This document shows positions 13,025 to 25,900 of a stretch of 64,000 bases of DNA, piece after piece. Position 1 is the first letter of the stretch. Each line of letters begins with the position of its first letter. Position numbers and translations under genes: made by a program. This DNA comes from Nipponacmea schrenckii (taxonomy: Eukaryota > Mollusca > Gastropoda > Lottiidae): assembly GCA_030562195.1 (NCBI GenBank), contig JAUJPP010000005.1, positions 25,097,106 through 25,161,105 on the forward strand. The letters are read 5' to 3'. The notes beneath the pieces were generated by a model. It searched no databases. It had not been told where the DNA came from and worked only from the letters and a program-made list of their open reading frames with translations.

Positions 13025-13567
13025 TGTCCTTTTTCGGCCTGGAGAGCTTGTAAATATCTCCGATTATTGGGTGCACAAGCTGGATGTTATGTATAGATTG
13101 TAATGCGGACAAAGAATCAGAATAGATTAAACATTTTTTAACGATGCTGATGACTAAAAGAACTCGAGTGCCTGTAGAACAACGAGTTCGGCTGTGAAAA
13201 TAGATTCTGCTGGTGGAATAGATACAGACAGGCTACCTTATCACCATCCTTGGACCCATCAGTATAGAAAGGAGCATAATCCCCATATTTAGTCCTTAAT
13301 TGGAGAATTTAGAATTAAAGACGATAGAGCTTGTCTGTGACTACTTATTGCTCGATAGACTAAAGGGGCTCCAAAAGAAGAAATTGAAAATGCTCAAAAT
13401 AAGGACTAAATACGGGGCGGTGAGCCGGATGGTATGGCAAAGATGCTTTTTTAATAGCACACTGCAGTGAAAGTCTGTCACGTCTGTCGTACAATGAGGG
13501 TTCGTAAGCCTGGAGGTACAGACGAAAAGCGCCTAAACTGATTTTAAGTCCTTGGTTGTGTATGGTG

Positions 13568-14400
13568 TCAAGCTCTTTGAGATAGGATGGACGAGCTGAA
13601 CCATACACCTGGCACCCATCGGAGGAGGACCTTACGGTCAGCTCCCCAGTCAGTGCTGGATAAGACTCTCAGTATGTCGACAGCTTTCAGATATTTGTTC
13701 TTGAGGATTTTAATGTGTTGACGGAAAGATAGCGTGCTGTCAAATGTAAGACCAAGAAATTTGAAATCCTCTATAACAGGAACGACAGCATTGTCCAAAC
13801 GTAGCACTGGTGAAAGGTGCAAACCTCTTCTTTTACAGAAATGCATGCAGACGGTCTTGGATTTCAAAAATCGATATCCATTGTCAGTTGCCCATTGCTG
13901 TAGATTGTTTAAGCATAGCTGCAGCTTACGCTCAATCGTCTGCATGTTTGTAGAACCATAACACATCTGGAAGTCATCAACATACAGAGAGCCATCAATC
14001 ACCTGACGTACCTGACGAACGATTCAAATCTAACGAAATGATCAAGTGTGCTCCTTTGGGACCGAAATCTACATTGGAGGTAAGTAAGAAGATTGTTTGA
14101 CTCAAGGTGCCAAACGAACCTTCTGTTGATCATCCGTTCCATGGTTTTACAAATGCAATAGGGCGGTAATTAGTAGGATTCGTAGGATCCTTACTAAGTT
14201 TAGGGATGGGAATAATGGTAGCAATTCTCCACGAAGGAGGAAAGACACCGTCACCCCAAATCTGGTTAAATATAAGTAAAAGTTTTTTTAATGTTGGGTA
14301 AGGAAGATGTTTTAGGATCTGATAATGGATATCATCAGACCCAGTAGCTGTTTCATGTGCCTGTTTTAAAGAATCCTAAAGTTCAGATATAGTAAATTTT
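13568..14400 (-). pseudogene. LINE reverse transcriptase fragment
   Basis: The longest open stretch (13568-14002) carries the catalytic YVDD box in DGSLYVDDFQMCYGS, followed by the thumb-like region FLGLTFDSTLSFRQHI. Upstream, the minus strand from about 14360 to 14130 encodes fingers/palm sequence with stops and shifts (ATGSDDIHYQILKHLP, then WRIATIIPIPKLSKDP and NYRPIAL). The catalytic box is intact, but frames are broken before it and sequence between the NYRPI block and YVDD is missing, so the enzyme cannot be made. Confidence 0.85.
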
Positions 14401-15029
14401 TCATTATAATATTCCTCATTATGGATGTAACATGTAATCTTTTCCTTTCTTCCCGTGCAATGCGAAAAGAGGCCATGTCATCAGAAGGAGCACGTTCAAG
14501 CAGTCGTAAAGCACGATTGCGTTTTTTTCAGTGCTCATTAAACCATGGTTTATTGAATCTTTTTGGAGTTGCCGAGGTTTTACGAATCGCCTGACCTGAA
14601 TATCTTGTAAGATGGTGGTAAATAATTCCGTCGGATCTTCTGCTTCATCTAGATCATCTTGAGGAAAAGAAGAAATTCAAAGCGCCCCAAAGAGGGGCCA
14701 ATTAGCTTCAGAGAGTCTCCATCTTTGTGGCCTGTCTACTGGTGAAGGACCATTATTCTGCAGGATTACATGATAATGATCACTGTGGCAGAGATCGTCG
14801 TGGACGCTCAAGAAAAATCCTGGAACAAAGATGGTGAGCTAATTGTCAGATCTAGATGAGAAAAAGTTTATGTTCTTGAGTAGAAATATGTAGGCGATTC
14901 GTCATTAAAGATACAAAAACCGCTGTCATATATGAAATGAGTTATTAATTTTCCTCTGCCGTTGTCATCAGGACTAACAATGCCTACATGCCTGTGCGTG
15001 TGCTTTCGTAGCATTGCTTAACCGCAATG

Positions 15030-15230
15030 TTACAACCTACAATTCCAAAAAGAATGGTGACCATTGAAATCTCCAGGCAAAATGCAAGGAGAAGGAAGCT
15101 GGAAAACAAGGTCATCCAATTCTCTAGGGTTTAGAGTTGTTACTCGCACGACAATTACCTGCAGAGGAGAATTGAGTGTGATTTCGGACTGGGCAACGTT
15201 TCTATTGACAATAATAGAAACAACACGCAC
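15030..15230 (-). pseudogene. LINE endonuclease fragment
   Basis: A 66-codon minus-strand frame ends in PCILPGDFNGHHSFWNC, matching the GDFNxHHxxW motif of apurinic-type LINE endonucleases. The rest of the domain is missing or frame-shifted. Confidence 0.8.
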
Positions 15231-15450
15231 ATCGCAACGAACTCTTGCAAGTTCGGGTTCCGTGCTCGAAGCGCTGACAATTATGACACTCGAAAGTGTT
15301 AGGTATGAATGTCGAAACTTTGATATTCAAATATCCTGCTTTTATTTCTGATGTTAAATTTGGTCTGTCAAAGAGAAGAATGAATGTATTTGTAGGAATT
15401 AATTGGCCCTCACGATGGATAGATGTGCAATCGACCTTCGTGACTCCAAT

Positions 15451-15717
15451 TTATTTTAATTCTTCCTTCATTTCTTCTGAAGAACAACCACTAAGGTCAG
15501 GGTGCCATACAACACCCTTAGAGGAGTTCAAAGAAAAATGAGGTGAAACAGAAATAGGGATATTTACTAAAGATGTTGATTTCAAAATGAGTTCTGAATG
15601 TATCTTACGGTGGCATTCAAGTAATAAAGAGCCATTACGAAGTTTTTTGATGGATTTGGGCTCACTAGCCAAACCAGCTATTCCTTTGGCGATGGCAAAT
15701 GGTGATAAAGTCGCCAA
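15451..15717 (-). pseudogene. LINE ORF1 (nucleic-acid-binding protein) fragment
   Basis: The minus-strand frame begins LSPFAIAKGIAGLASEP and continues with a short basic segment and a region rich in serine and valine (VNIPISVSPHFSLN). This is the conserved first domain of ORF1 proteins of Nimb/Jockey-like LINEs, which bind element RNA. Only part of ORF1 stays open. Confidence 0.7.
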
Positions 15718-16549
15718 AGACCTCTCAGAGTCACTACTATTGATGACAAGAAACCGAAGCCAGGAATCACTAGACGAGATAGATGTTTCTGTAAGTATGA
15801 GGATTCATCTCCCGAGACCCCTGACCACCATGGACCACGACCTCCGCGCAGTCTCTGCGCGCGACTTCAGCGCTAGCGCCCTAGGGGTAATGGGGAGATA
15901 TACTCAGATAAAAAAAGGAATAAAAGTTCTGGATGGAGCAAATAAATTTCGAACTTTTATTTTATTTTTACCCAATTGACCCAAGCCGCTGCTTCTGAGT
16001 AGGTGAAATGAACTGAAGGATAGGGATATATTCTGTGATTAGAAAAGTTTTATCTGTTCTGACCACCGACTCATAGGCTCGTCACGACAAGCCGATTGAC
16101 CAGTGTGGGCCACACTGACCACCCGTCTAGGAATCCCCTGGCCCAAAGCGATGTATTGGGAAGTATGTTACCCTCAATCACCAGGAGTCCATTAAAACCC
16201 GACACGGGTCGCACCTCACGGCAAACGAGGAGCCCCAATTCAGTCGCCTTTTACGACACGCAATGGGGGGCGGTGAACCTATTCTTAATTCCGGTCCACT
16301 GGGGGGCACTTTCCTACGAAACCAAAATATTAGCCGTCGATTTTTTTTATCCAGATCACTCCACTGCATAATCTGCAAAAACTTACATGGTCAGTCATTT
16401 TTTCATAATACGACCTCGTATCCCAGAATAAAACGGTAACTAAAGATCTCACGTCTGGTCAATCAAACATTTTCCTGCAATAGTATGTCACAAGGAATTT
16501 AATTGGTAGAAGAGTAAACTCTCGACCAATCAAAATTAATTGCGAGAAT

Positions 16550-16588
16550 CTGAGATTGTTAAAGCAACGGTTGGTTCATGTATATATA
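16550..16588 (-). repeat. Right copy of the inverted block, upstream of the receptor gene
   Basis: Reverse complement of 12337-12374 with a few differences. It lies about 300 bp before the start codon of the receptor-like gene, so it could be an element end or a shared regulatory word. Confidence 0.55.
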
Positions 16589-16773
16589 CGACTTTATTTT
16601 TTTGACTTTATCATTTTCAATTTCAATTTTCGCTGAATGCCATCTTTAAAAACCGTCAATTTTATTTACGTTTCATTTGACCATGAAATTTTATTTTAAT
16701 AAGTTACACTGAATACTTACGGTCGAACATTTATATTATATTGAATAGCTCAATTGAAATGTACAGTGATGAG

Positions 16774-16780
16774 TATAAAA
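16774..16780 (+). promoter_or_regulatory. Candidate TATA box of the receptor-like gene
   Basis: TATAAAA lies 104 bp before the ATG at 16884, which would leave a 5' UTR of roughly 75-80 nt. It is the only good TATA consensus in the 300 bp upstream. Position and match are seen; function is inferred. Confidence 0.45.
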
Positions 16781-16883
16781 TAGGTTGAATCGTGCAAAGA
16801 TTTCTTATAGGTGACTTGTAGTTCACGTCTACAATGCCTTATTGACAAGACTTAATATCATAAACATGTGAACTGTTTGTACG

Positions 16884-16991
16884 ATGGTGCGACACGCTCT
16901 GCTTCAACTTCTTATTTTAGTGGGATCAGGGGTCAAAATAGTTACGACATCATCGGATAATCAATGTGCACAACCAGAATGTCGAATAAAT
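16884..16991 (+). CDS. Receptor exon 1: signal peptide and mature N-terminus
   Basis: Codes 36 residues and ends in phase 0 before GTAAGT. A basic start (MVRH) and the hydrophobic run ALLQLLILVGSGV form the signal peptide. The short mature part contains two cysteines (QCAQPEC). Confidence 0.7.
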
Positions 16992-19900
16992 GTAAGTTAC
17001 TTTCATTTTAATGTAGACAACTAAGTGTTGATCCCCTGTTTAGCAGTTGACATAGTTTTATTTTAGTTAATCTATTAATAGAACATGATATTAAAAGGGC
17101 CAAAGGGCCGAATTTGGTTTGCTTTTTACGGCAATGAGAAAGAAAGACTATATATTCCTTTTCTTCAAAACCAAGTACACCAAGTACATTAAAATAAGTT
17201 AAGATGAAAGAAAGTTGAAGTTTTACGTGTTGTCTGTGAACGTCGATCATTTTGGGGGTAACTCTTTCCCAGTTAGATTTCAAATATTCAACGAATCTAC
17301 CTACAGACCCTTTCACTTACATTACACGGCAGGGAGGGGAAGGATGGATAGAGCGAGATGGGTGAGCCCCTACCCGAAATATTTCAATAGGCCCACTGCA
17401 ACGTTTACACATCTGACATCAAGCTCAAAGTGAAATCAGATTTATATGAAATTGCTACATGAAAACAATTGACTTTGGCATGAAATGAAATTAAATGAAC
17501 CCAGTGAACCTAATGGATCAGTTAAGATGTGCAATAACGGAAAGTTTTCTAAGACAGTGGCAAATATATTTTATTAAATCATTTCATAGACAAATCAAAT
17601 ACCTTTTTTTTTATTCTAATACTTTACATTATATCAAAAAACTAATTATAAATAATTATAGCTATAATGATTTGAAAACAAATATGTAGTCTTACAATTA
17701 GTCTATGTCTATTTTCAAAAATTAAAACAGATAGATCTTACTTGTCATGTTACAACGTTTCAGTATTATTTATTTCGCACAGACAGAAGCGGTTTGCAGG
17801 TTTTTTTTAACATGTCAAAATAAATTCTTTTCACCTTTTCTGGTGAATCAATGGACAGAAGATATGAAATTTTAAAATACATGTATGTACCAAAGCATAG
17901 TAGGCTACACTATATAAAATTGTTCACAATTTATGCTGAGGCCCTACCTTTGGCAATAGTATGTCCTGAGGCCCCCATATACGGTTATTGTTTTACTTTA
18001 GAGGGAAGCATAGTACTGATGTCTTTAATCCCCCGAGAGGCATTAAAAGGCATTAATTTTGATTTACATGACATGTATTTACTTCCCAAGGGAATGTATC
18101 AACCCACTTAAGTCTATGGACCTCCCTTCATCTAGTTGAGACACTGAAAACACAAGGAAATACCAAGGGAAATATTGAATAACGTGGGATTAATATTTAG
18201 GATTATTTACGTAAGATCGAATTTCAACAGATTCCCTGGCAAATACAAAAATTTTCCAATATCTACCAACAAGAGGATATGAAGATTTTATACATTATGA
18301 CAATTTCTTTCTAGATTTATCCACCATATTCATTTGGATAGACATCAGTTTCTGATTGTAAGACAAATTAATTCTTTACTCCCGTACTTTAAAAACTTGT
18401 CATATCAATGGTTGAAACGGAAATTTTAACCGGGAATAAGTTCTTTCATCTTCATTGAACGTCAAGCACAACATTGACATCCCTTTTCAAATTGCTATTT
18501 GAATATTATTTCATAACATTTAATATCATTTCACCTACAAAAAGAAATTTTGTTAAGTAGAACTCAGTGATTTATATGTCCAGAAATTGTGGAAGATGTT
18601 TAGAAAACTATTCATGCTTGTGTTAAATTTGAACAGAAGTCAGAAAAACACTATTTCCTTTGCAACTAGCAGATTTAATTTCAACAGAAATTTTTATGAA
18701 TAATTCGGATACTTTCAGAGACAATGAAAAAATACAATTAATGAATAGCAAAACGATGCATAGAACAAGCGATATCTTTCATAAATAACAATAGTGTAAC
18801 AATTACGTAGCCATATGATTTTATCATGAAACTATTTTCAAAGCAATATTTTGTGGACGTTTGCTTTTATGGTTTTTTTTCTAATTATCAAATATACTGT
18901 TTGAAATCAGCTAGTGTGAAATTAATTATTCCAAGTTTATATTTCATTTCTGTCATTAAAAAGATGGTGAGAATGATTATCATTTATTGCATCTGACTAT
19001 GTATATTTCAATGTTTTCATATAACCATACGACCATGTATATTTCAATGTTTTCATATAACTATACGACCATGTATATTTCAATGTTTTCATATAACTTT
19101 ACGACCATGTATATTTCAATATAAAATATTAGGCCCATAATAGCATTTGAAAACATTTTTTTTATATATATAGAAAGAAGCCTGAAGTTGAATTCGTTAT
19201 ATATTTTTAAATAAAACAAAATACTTATTTGTATTTTAGAAGAAACTAGATACCGGTATATATAGATACATGTATATATTTAAAATGATACTAGATATTG
19301 GTATATTATTTAACATGATAGTAGATACTGGTTTATATTTCACATGATACTAAATACTGGTACATATATATATTTTACATGACATTTGATACTTGAATAT
19401 ATTTTATTCAGGACACTAAATACTTGTATGTATTTTACATGACACAAGATACATGTATATATTTTACATGACACTATTAATAGATACTGATATATATTTT
19501 TTTACATGATACTAAATACTGGTGTATTTTTGACATGACAATAGATACTGGTATGTACTTTACATTATACTAGATACTAGTATATATTTTACGGGACAAT
19601 ATATATTGGTATATGTGTATATCTTACAGGACACTAGATACTTGCATATATTTTACATGATACTAGATACTGGTTTATATTTCACACGATACTAAATACT
19701 GTACATGTATATATTTTACATGACACTAGATACTTGTATACATTTTACATGACACTAGATACTTGTATGTATTTTACATGACACAAGATACTTGATTATA
19801 TTTTACATGCCACTATTAATACTAAATACTGGTGTATTATTGACATGACACTAGATATTAGTATATATTTTACATGACACTAAATACTGGTGCATGTGTA

Positions 19901-22900
19901 CCTGTGCATATATTAAATGATTTGACTGTATGTTACAGGACACTAGATTTATGTTCAAAATGTACACTATTACAGTCTTTTTAGTTTTATGTCCTTTGGC
20001 AATAAACTGGTATATACATGTATGAATTTACGTGTCTATTAATCATGTTTCCACAGTTAGATTTTTTATATTTAACAAGTCATCGATTAACATACAGTTT
20101 AATAAATAGAAGAATAAAATGTATTAGAAATCTATATCTGGTGTTTATTTAGATTTTATTTTTTCTTGTTGCTTATCAAAAGAGATCTCGTCTGTCTTGA
20201 TGGAGATGGTTTTATAATCCTAGATTATAATATGAATGTTTATAATAGTGTCTGCTGTTTGTACATGGACAACTGTGGTGAATACACAGCTATGCAGATT
20301 TTCCAAACTTTCAACAAATGGTAGGTTTACCTTTAGAGACCACTGGTTGAGCTTCTTTTACTGCGACACTCATTCAACCCCATGATTGAATGACCAATGA
20401 ATAACATTCACTTGAAATGAAAAAAAAAATACATCGATCTACGATGTCCTTGTTGAGTCGAGTACGGTGATTTCTAAATAGAGAATGGATTTTAATGATA
20501 CATGTATTTGCGACCTAATACGTATTTCACATGTGTATGTTTGGTAAAATAGGGTCATATAATAGAGTATGATGTATTTTATATCTTTGAAGTAAATAGA
20601 AAAACCATTGAATTGAAGTGCGGGGAATGTCTTTTGTGGAATATAACTGATCTTAACTAAAAGTATTTATATAGAAAAGCTATTGTAATATTGTTAACGT
20701 CATTGCACTGCCTTGTTCAACAAATTATAGTCACTTATTTACATTTGGTCAATCTTTTTTTTTCAAGAATGTCTTTGAAATCATTCTTGTACCCTTAACT
20801 GGTATTAATGCAAAAGACTTGGCGTTTGGAGTGTCATTGTTGATGATAAAGGGTTCATATGCGAAGAAAGTAGATATTTTTTTTATTGCTTAAAGCACTT
20901 ATGCCTCTTAAATGTTTCACTTAAATTTGTCTTTTTAACATTTATACTTATTGATCAATGTCTGATTGGAATATCTACGGGAGATACTTATGTATTCTGT
21001 ACATGCACCTGTTGAATCTAGATATAATCTCAGGTCGAAATACATAGCAAAAACAGTCGTAAAGAATATACAACATATGATTTGATTTTATGGTTTTTAC
21101 ATGATCATAAAAGTCGCGTATAAAAATGCACACTGCACCCATTTGATATACTGTAAATGTAGGGCAAAGTTAAACAGAATGTAATCCATGACCTGATTTA
21201 ACTGAGTCACGCTGTTATCGAATCGTATGAAATTCTATATTATTATATAGGACATAACTTTATCGTTTTGAATTAATACTTTGAACTACTTTTAATCTCC
21301 AAATACTGTTAAAATGCAAAAAACATTTGTCTTTACGAATAAATAGTGATATGGTTTGAGAACGTAAGGTGTCTTAAAATCTAAATCAAACCTATCGAAA
21401 ATTATTTACTATGAGTTATTGCCCTTGAGTTCTTTGTGGTCACGAATGAGAACTGTTTTCTTGATGGATTTTGATAAAATTTGATGTGAGTCTTTGTAAT
21501 CACTCAAGGATGAATTCTATTGAAAATCAGACTAATCGAAAAATATTTACTATGAATTATTGCCACTGTTCTTAAATTCTTTGGGGACATGATAGAGAGC
21601 TGGTTTCTTGATAGATTTTGATGAAACTTGGTGTGAGTGTTTGTAATCACTCAGCGATAAACCCTATTGAAAATCAAACTAATCGAAAATATTTTGTATG
21701 AGTCATTGTTCTTCTTCTTGAAAATGTATTTCATTTATTGTGGACATAATAGAGAGCTAGTTTATGGATTTTGATGAAACTGGGTGGGAGTGTTCCTAAA
21801 GATGAACTTAAATTCAAAGTCAGTAAAAGTTTACCGATATCAACTGTCAACCTCCCGGACATAAAAGGGCGCCATCGCTATTTTTGATTATTCGAACGTT
21901 TAAATGACTTCATGCATTCTAATAACATTTTATTATTGAAAAACGTGTATATAGATACTTGAAAATAATGTGCTCTTTGAGATATGTAAATATATTAATC
22001 AATTTCCTGCAACCACAGGGTTGTATGTATTCTTTCTTGTCACTAGGTCAATCTTGATTTTCTTATTCTTTGGTTCTTGACATTATTGCATTATTGTCAC
22101 TCAGTCGACTTTTATACGCCCGCATCATAATGTGGTCTAACTTTGCCGTCACCCCTGTCCGTCCGTCGGTCCATCCGTCGACAATTAGCTTGTGAACGCG
22201 ATGGAGACTACAGTTTTCATCGGATTAAAATGAAATTGGCTGTGATAATTTTTATTGATATTTATATTGACGAGATTTCGATGAACGGTTTTTGAGTTAT
22301 TGCCTTTGACTTAGTCAAAATGAGTGGAAATTGGCACGTGAATGCTATAGCGACTACAGTTTTCATCTGATTTAAATGAAATTTGCTGTGATCATTTATA
22401 TTGACGAGATCTGGGAAAGTTTGATATTGACGATTTTTCGATGAACGGTTTTTGAGTTATTGCACTTGACTAAGTCAAAATTTATTTGTGAACGCTATAG
22501 AGGCTACAGTTTCCATCTGATTTGAATATAATTTGGTGTGATCTATTTTATTGATGACATCTTGAACAAGTTCGATATTAACGACTTTTCAGTAAACTCT
22601 TTTTGATTTAATGCCCTGACTTATTCAAAACGCATCAAAATTAGCTTGTGAACGTAATAGAGACTACATTTTTTTGGGTTTTTTTTTTGTCTAATTTGAA
22701 TGAAATTTGTTGTGATCATGTATATTAATCTTGGTATATACCCAAATTTTGTTGTTTCAACCTGTGTTTAAACAGAATTATAGGCTACTTTAAAGTGGGC
22801 GTATCTATAGGCAACTGCTTGTTCATTTTTTTCTTTGGCTCTTAACATTATTACAACTTGTCACTGAGTCAATCATGAATTATCTTCTTTTGCTCTCAAT

Positions 22901-25900
22901 ATCAATACAAACGTGTCAATCGGTAAATCGCAATTCCTCGTTCTTTGGTTCTACACCTTATTACAAAATGATATAACCAAGATTCGGTTGGATTCTGAAA
23001 TATACAAATTGATGAGCAATACCAGTGTCTGTCTGTACTTAAGTCGTAATAGTTCCATTATTTCCTTTCCATGCATACATTTTTTTAAATTTGAGGGATT
23101 AACAATAGACGATTTTCATTTCTTTCACTGGTATAAAGTAATGTCATTTATCCTACTTAATCATTCAGCGATTTATCGACATATTCTTTTCTTATCTAAA
23201 TACTGAGCAGTTTGTTTTGTGAAAGGATAATATTTATTTATTTACACAGACATCTTATTAAAATTATTGGGTTTCAGTCCAACTCTTTAATAGAAATCAC
23301 ACGTGTGACCTTATTATGTCTTATAACAAACAACTGTGTATTGCAACAGGTTGAATCGAACATCCATTACATTGCCTTTCTCTGGTTGCTCTTCGCCAAT
23401 TTTTTTTATTTTACAACAGATGGCGGTATAACAATAAAACAACATTTTCGGAAATGTGGGATGAAAGAGTTGTCATAAAAAGGGATATACCCTTGATCAT
23501 AACAGATAATGAGAAGATTTTATTCTTTCTTTAAATCCATTTTATATGACCATTCTCTTATTGGTTGTTCATCTGTAACATCACTTTGTATTCTGTCGTC
23601 ATAGAGATTATTTATCAAACCCTCGAATGAAAACATTTTACAAACAACATTCAGTCAGTAGTCAGCTTACTAGATTTCTGAAAAATCTTGACATCTTTCA
23701 GCAGTAGTTAATGTCACTACGGATATAGTTATCATTATCACGGTTTGTCTTTCAGCCTAATACACCATGTGAAGTCATAACCCAAAAATTTGAAACAGAA
23801 GCATGTCCCTCACCGTTGCATCCTAAACTACCTCCAGGTAAGACACATTTAGGCTGGTTTTCCATAACGCGTTTTTTTCTACCGCTCGCGGTATTGGAGC
23901 GGCTTATTAATTTTATTCTGGATTCGCCGATTAGCGTAAGGCTCTGCTGAAAACGGAGTCATTCTTCAAATTCCGGTCTTTATGATCCTAGCCAGTCCCA
24001 GCATAAAAACAATGTATGGACGAACAATTGCTGGAAGTAAATCGTCTATTGGCTATAATTTGGTGGACCCAAACTGTGCCTCTCTTACGTTTGATTACTG
24101 ATCTCTTTATCAGTAAGAGATTTGCTCTCGCAAATCCGCGAAGCCAGAATGAAATTAATCGCCTTGATGGGAACATAATAAGCCGCGCGGCAAATGCTCC
24201 GCTAACGCTATCTATCCGAAACCAACTGATCTCAAACTGTTATCGCAACTGATTTTAGTATTGTTTAAAAGGTTGATATCTACCACGTAAACCACCTGAT
24301 CCCAAACTGCTTTTTACCTGGTCTTTAACTTTATTATTAATTTACAGTTAGATATAGAGATCTACCATGTACACCAACTGATCTTTATTATTGTTACAGG
24401 GGGATAAAGAGTTCTGGCCGACAACATAAAAGCAAACTGTTATGCTAACTGATATTTATATTTGTTTTACAGGTGGATATAGAGATCTACCAGGTACACC
24501 AACTGATCTCAAAGTAGAAAGAAAGGAAGATACTGGGGAACCAATAATTGATATCACATGGAAGCCATCTATCAGAGGTTTGTGATCCTTCCATTATCTA
24601 AGAAAATTGTGATCATGTGATTCAATTGTTGTTGAGTAAAGTATGCATGTTTGTCACAGAATAAAGTACCGAAATGTAATCAAGTTGATTCAGAGTGAAA
24701 CAACGGGGTGATTTGATTGGTTTAAGCAACTGTTTCAATTTTAAGAAGAATGGATGTACAAAGATTGATTTGTACAATGTGACACTCAAAATTATATTTT
24801 GAATACGTAAGTTTCTTAGGTTTTAATTATTAATTTTAGATCTGAACACACCTGATCTTACGAATTTCACATTATTTATGGAAGTCTGGGATGTCAACGA
24901 TTCTTTTAAAAGAAAATGTCATGATCGATGGTATACTATAAAGACAGTAAATGGTTCAGTGTGGCCTGATCAGAAATCTGTAAGTATTTAAGACTGAAAA
25001 TAAATAAACTACTGGAAGGCCTTAGACTAGTGTTTTCGTTTTACATCTACTATAGTGTAAAATTCCATCAACCACCTACCAAATGTAATTTCTTTTCTGA
25101 AAATAAATAGAAGTGTTTGATCTAAATAGCTGATCTGTGGCTTTATAATAAATTCTTAAAGTATAGATTTTAACGTGATTTTTTACTTGATGACAATATC
25201 TAGTTTTATCATAAATAAATGCTTGAGCACGAACTTGATGTGTAATAAAATTTAAAATATATGATTATCATTTTCAACATTGTTCAATATACATCTACAT
25301 CGTAATACTTGGCACATCGTAATCCATACGAAACTATGTAATATATGGTCCTTGCATAAAATAAAAATTCCATCTACGAATCATGATTATTTTGATTTGA
25401 TGGTTAAAAAAAAATTTTTTTAGACCCAACATTAAGGATAATAAATCATTCAAAAGCCTGGAAACTAGATGATACAAATGCACTTTTCAAATAATAAATA
25501 TAAACATCATGCACACTTCATCGTATGTTGTGGCAACAATAAAAATGATTAAATTCATAATGTTAATAGAAGGTTAACCATGCCATATTGAATTTTGGCA
25601 CCTATGGCCTATATAACCTTATTACATATGGTGAAAATGATAGAAAATTTATATTTGACGACAAAAAATACTGATAAAACTCAAAATTTATACTAAAATT
25701 CAGAATACATATCATTCTTTATTGAATAGAACCATGTGTGGCTTAAATTATGAACCATTTCTCTTCAATCTAATCACTAATTAACCTCCAAATCAGTTAA
25801 ATGTCAACTTGTATTACGACTAAATCACCATAACAACACTAACAACATACACTGGAATGTAATTCATTCTTCATTTCATTTAAACCTTGATTTTTTTTTC

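Larger units (their letters stand above)
12700..16380 (-). mobile_element. Degraded I/Nimb-type LINE
   Basis: Minus-strand non-LTR retrotransposon remains, with parts in the expected order from high to low coordinate: 5' region (16380-16100), ORF1-like protein (about 15.7-15.4 kb), apurinic-type endonuclease (15.2 kb), reverse transcriptase (14.4-13.6 kb), then an RNase H tail and C-terminus (13.0-12.72 kb). An RNase H tail is typical of the I superclade and Nimb-like elements of molluscs and arthropods. Frames are broken by many stops and shifts, and the total of about 3.7 kb is shorter than an intact element, so it is dead. The plus-strand open frames here are shadows. Confidence 0.85.

Noticed and set aside
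22130..22180. CCGTCCGT tracts as simple microsatellites
   Set aside because: They recur at a fixed place just inside the 5' end of Helitron-like elements, so they are part of that family.
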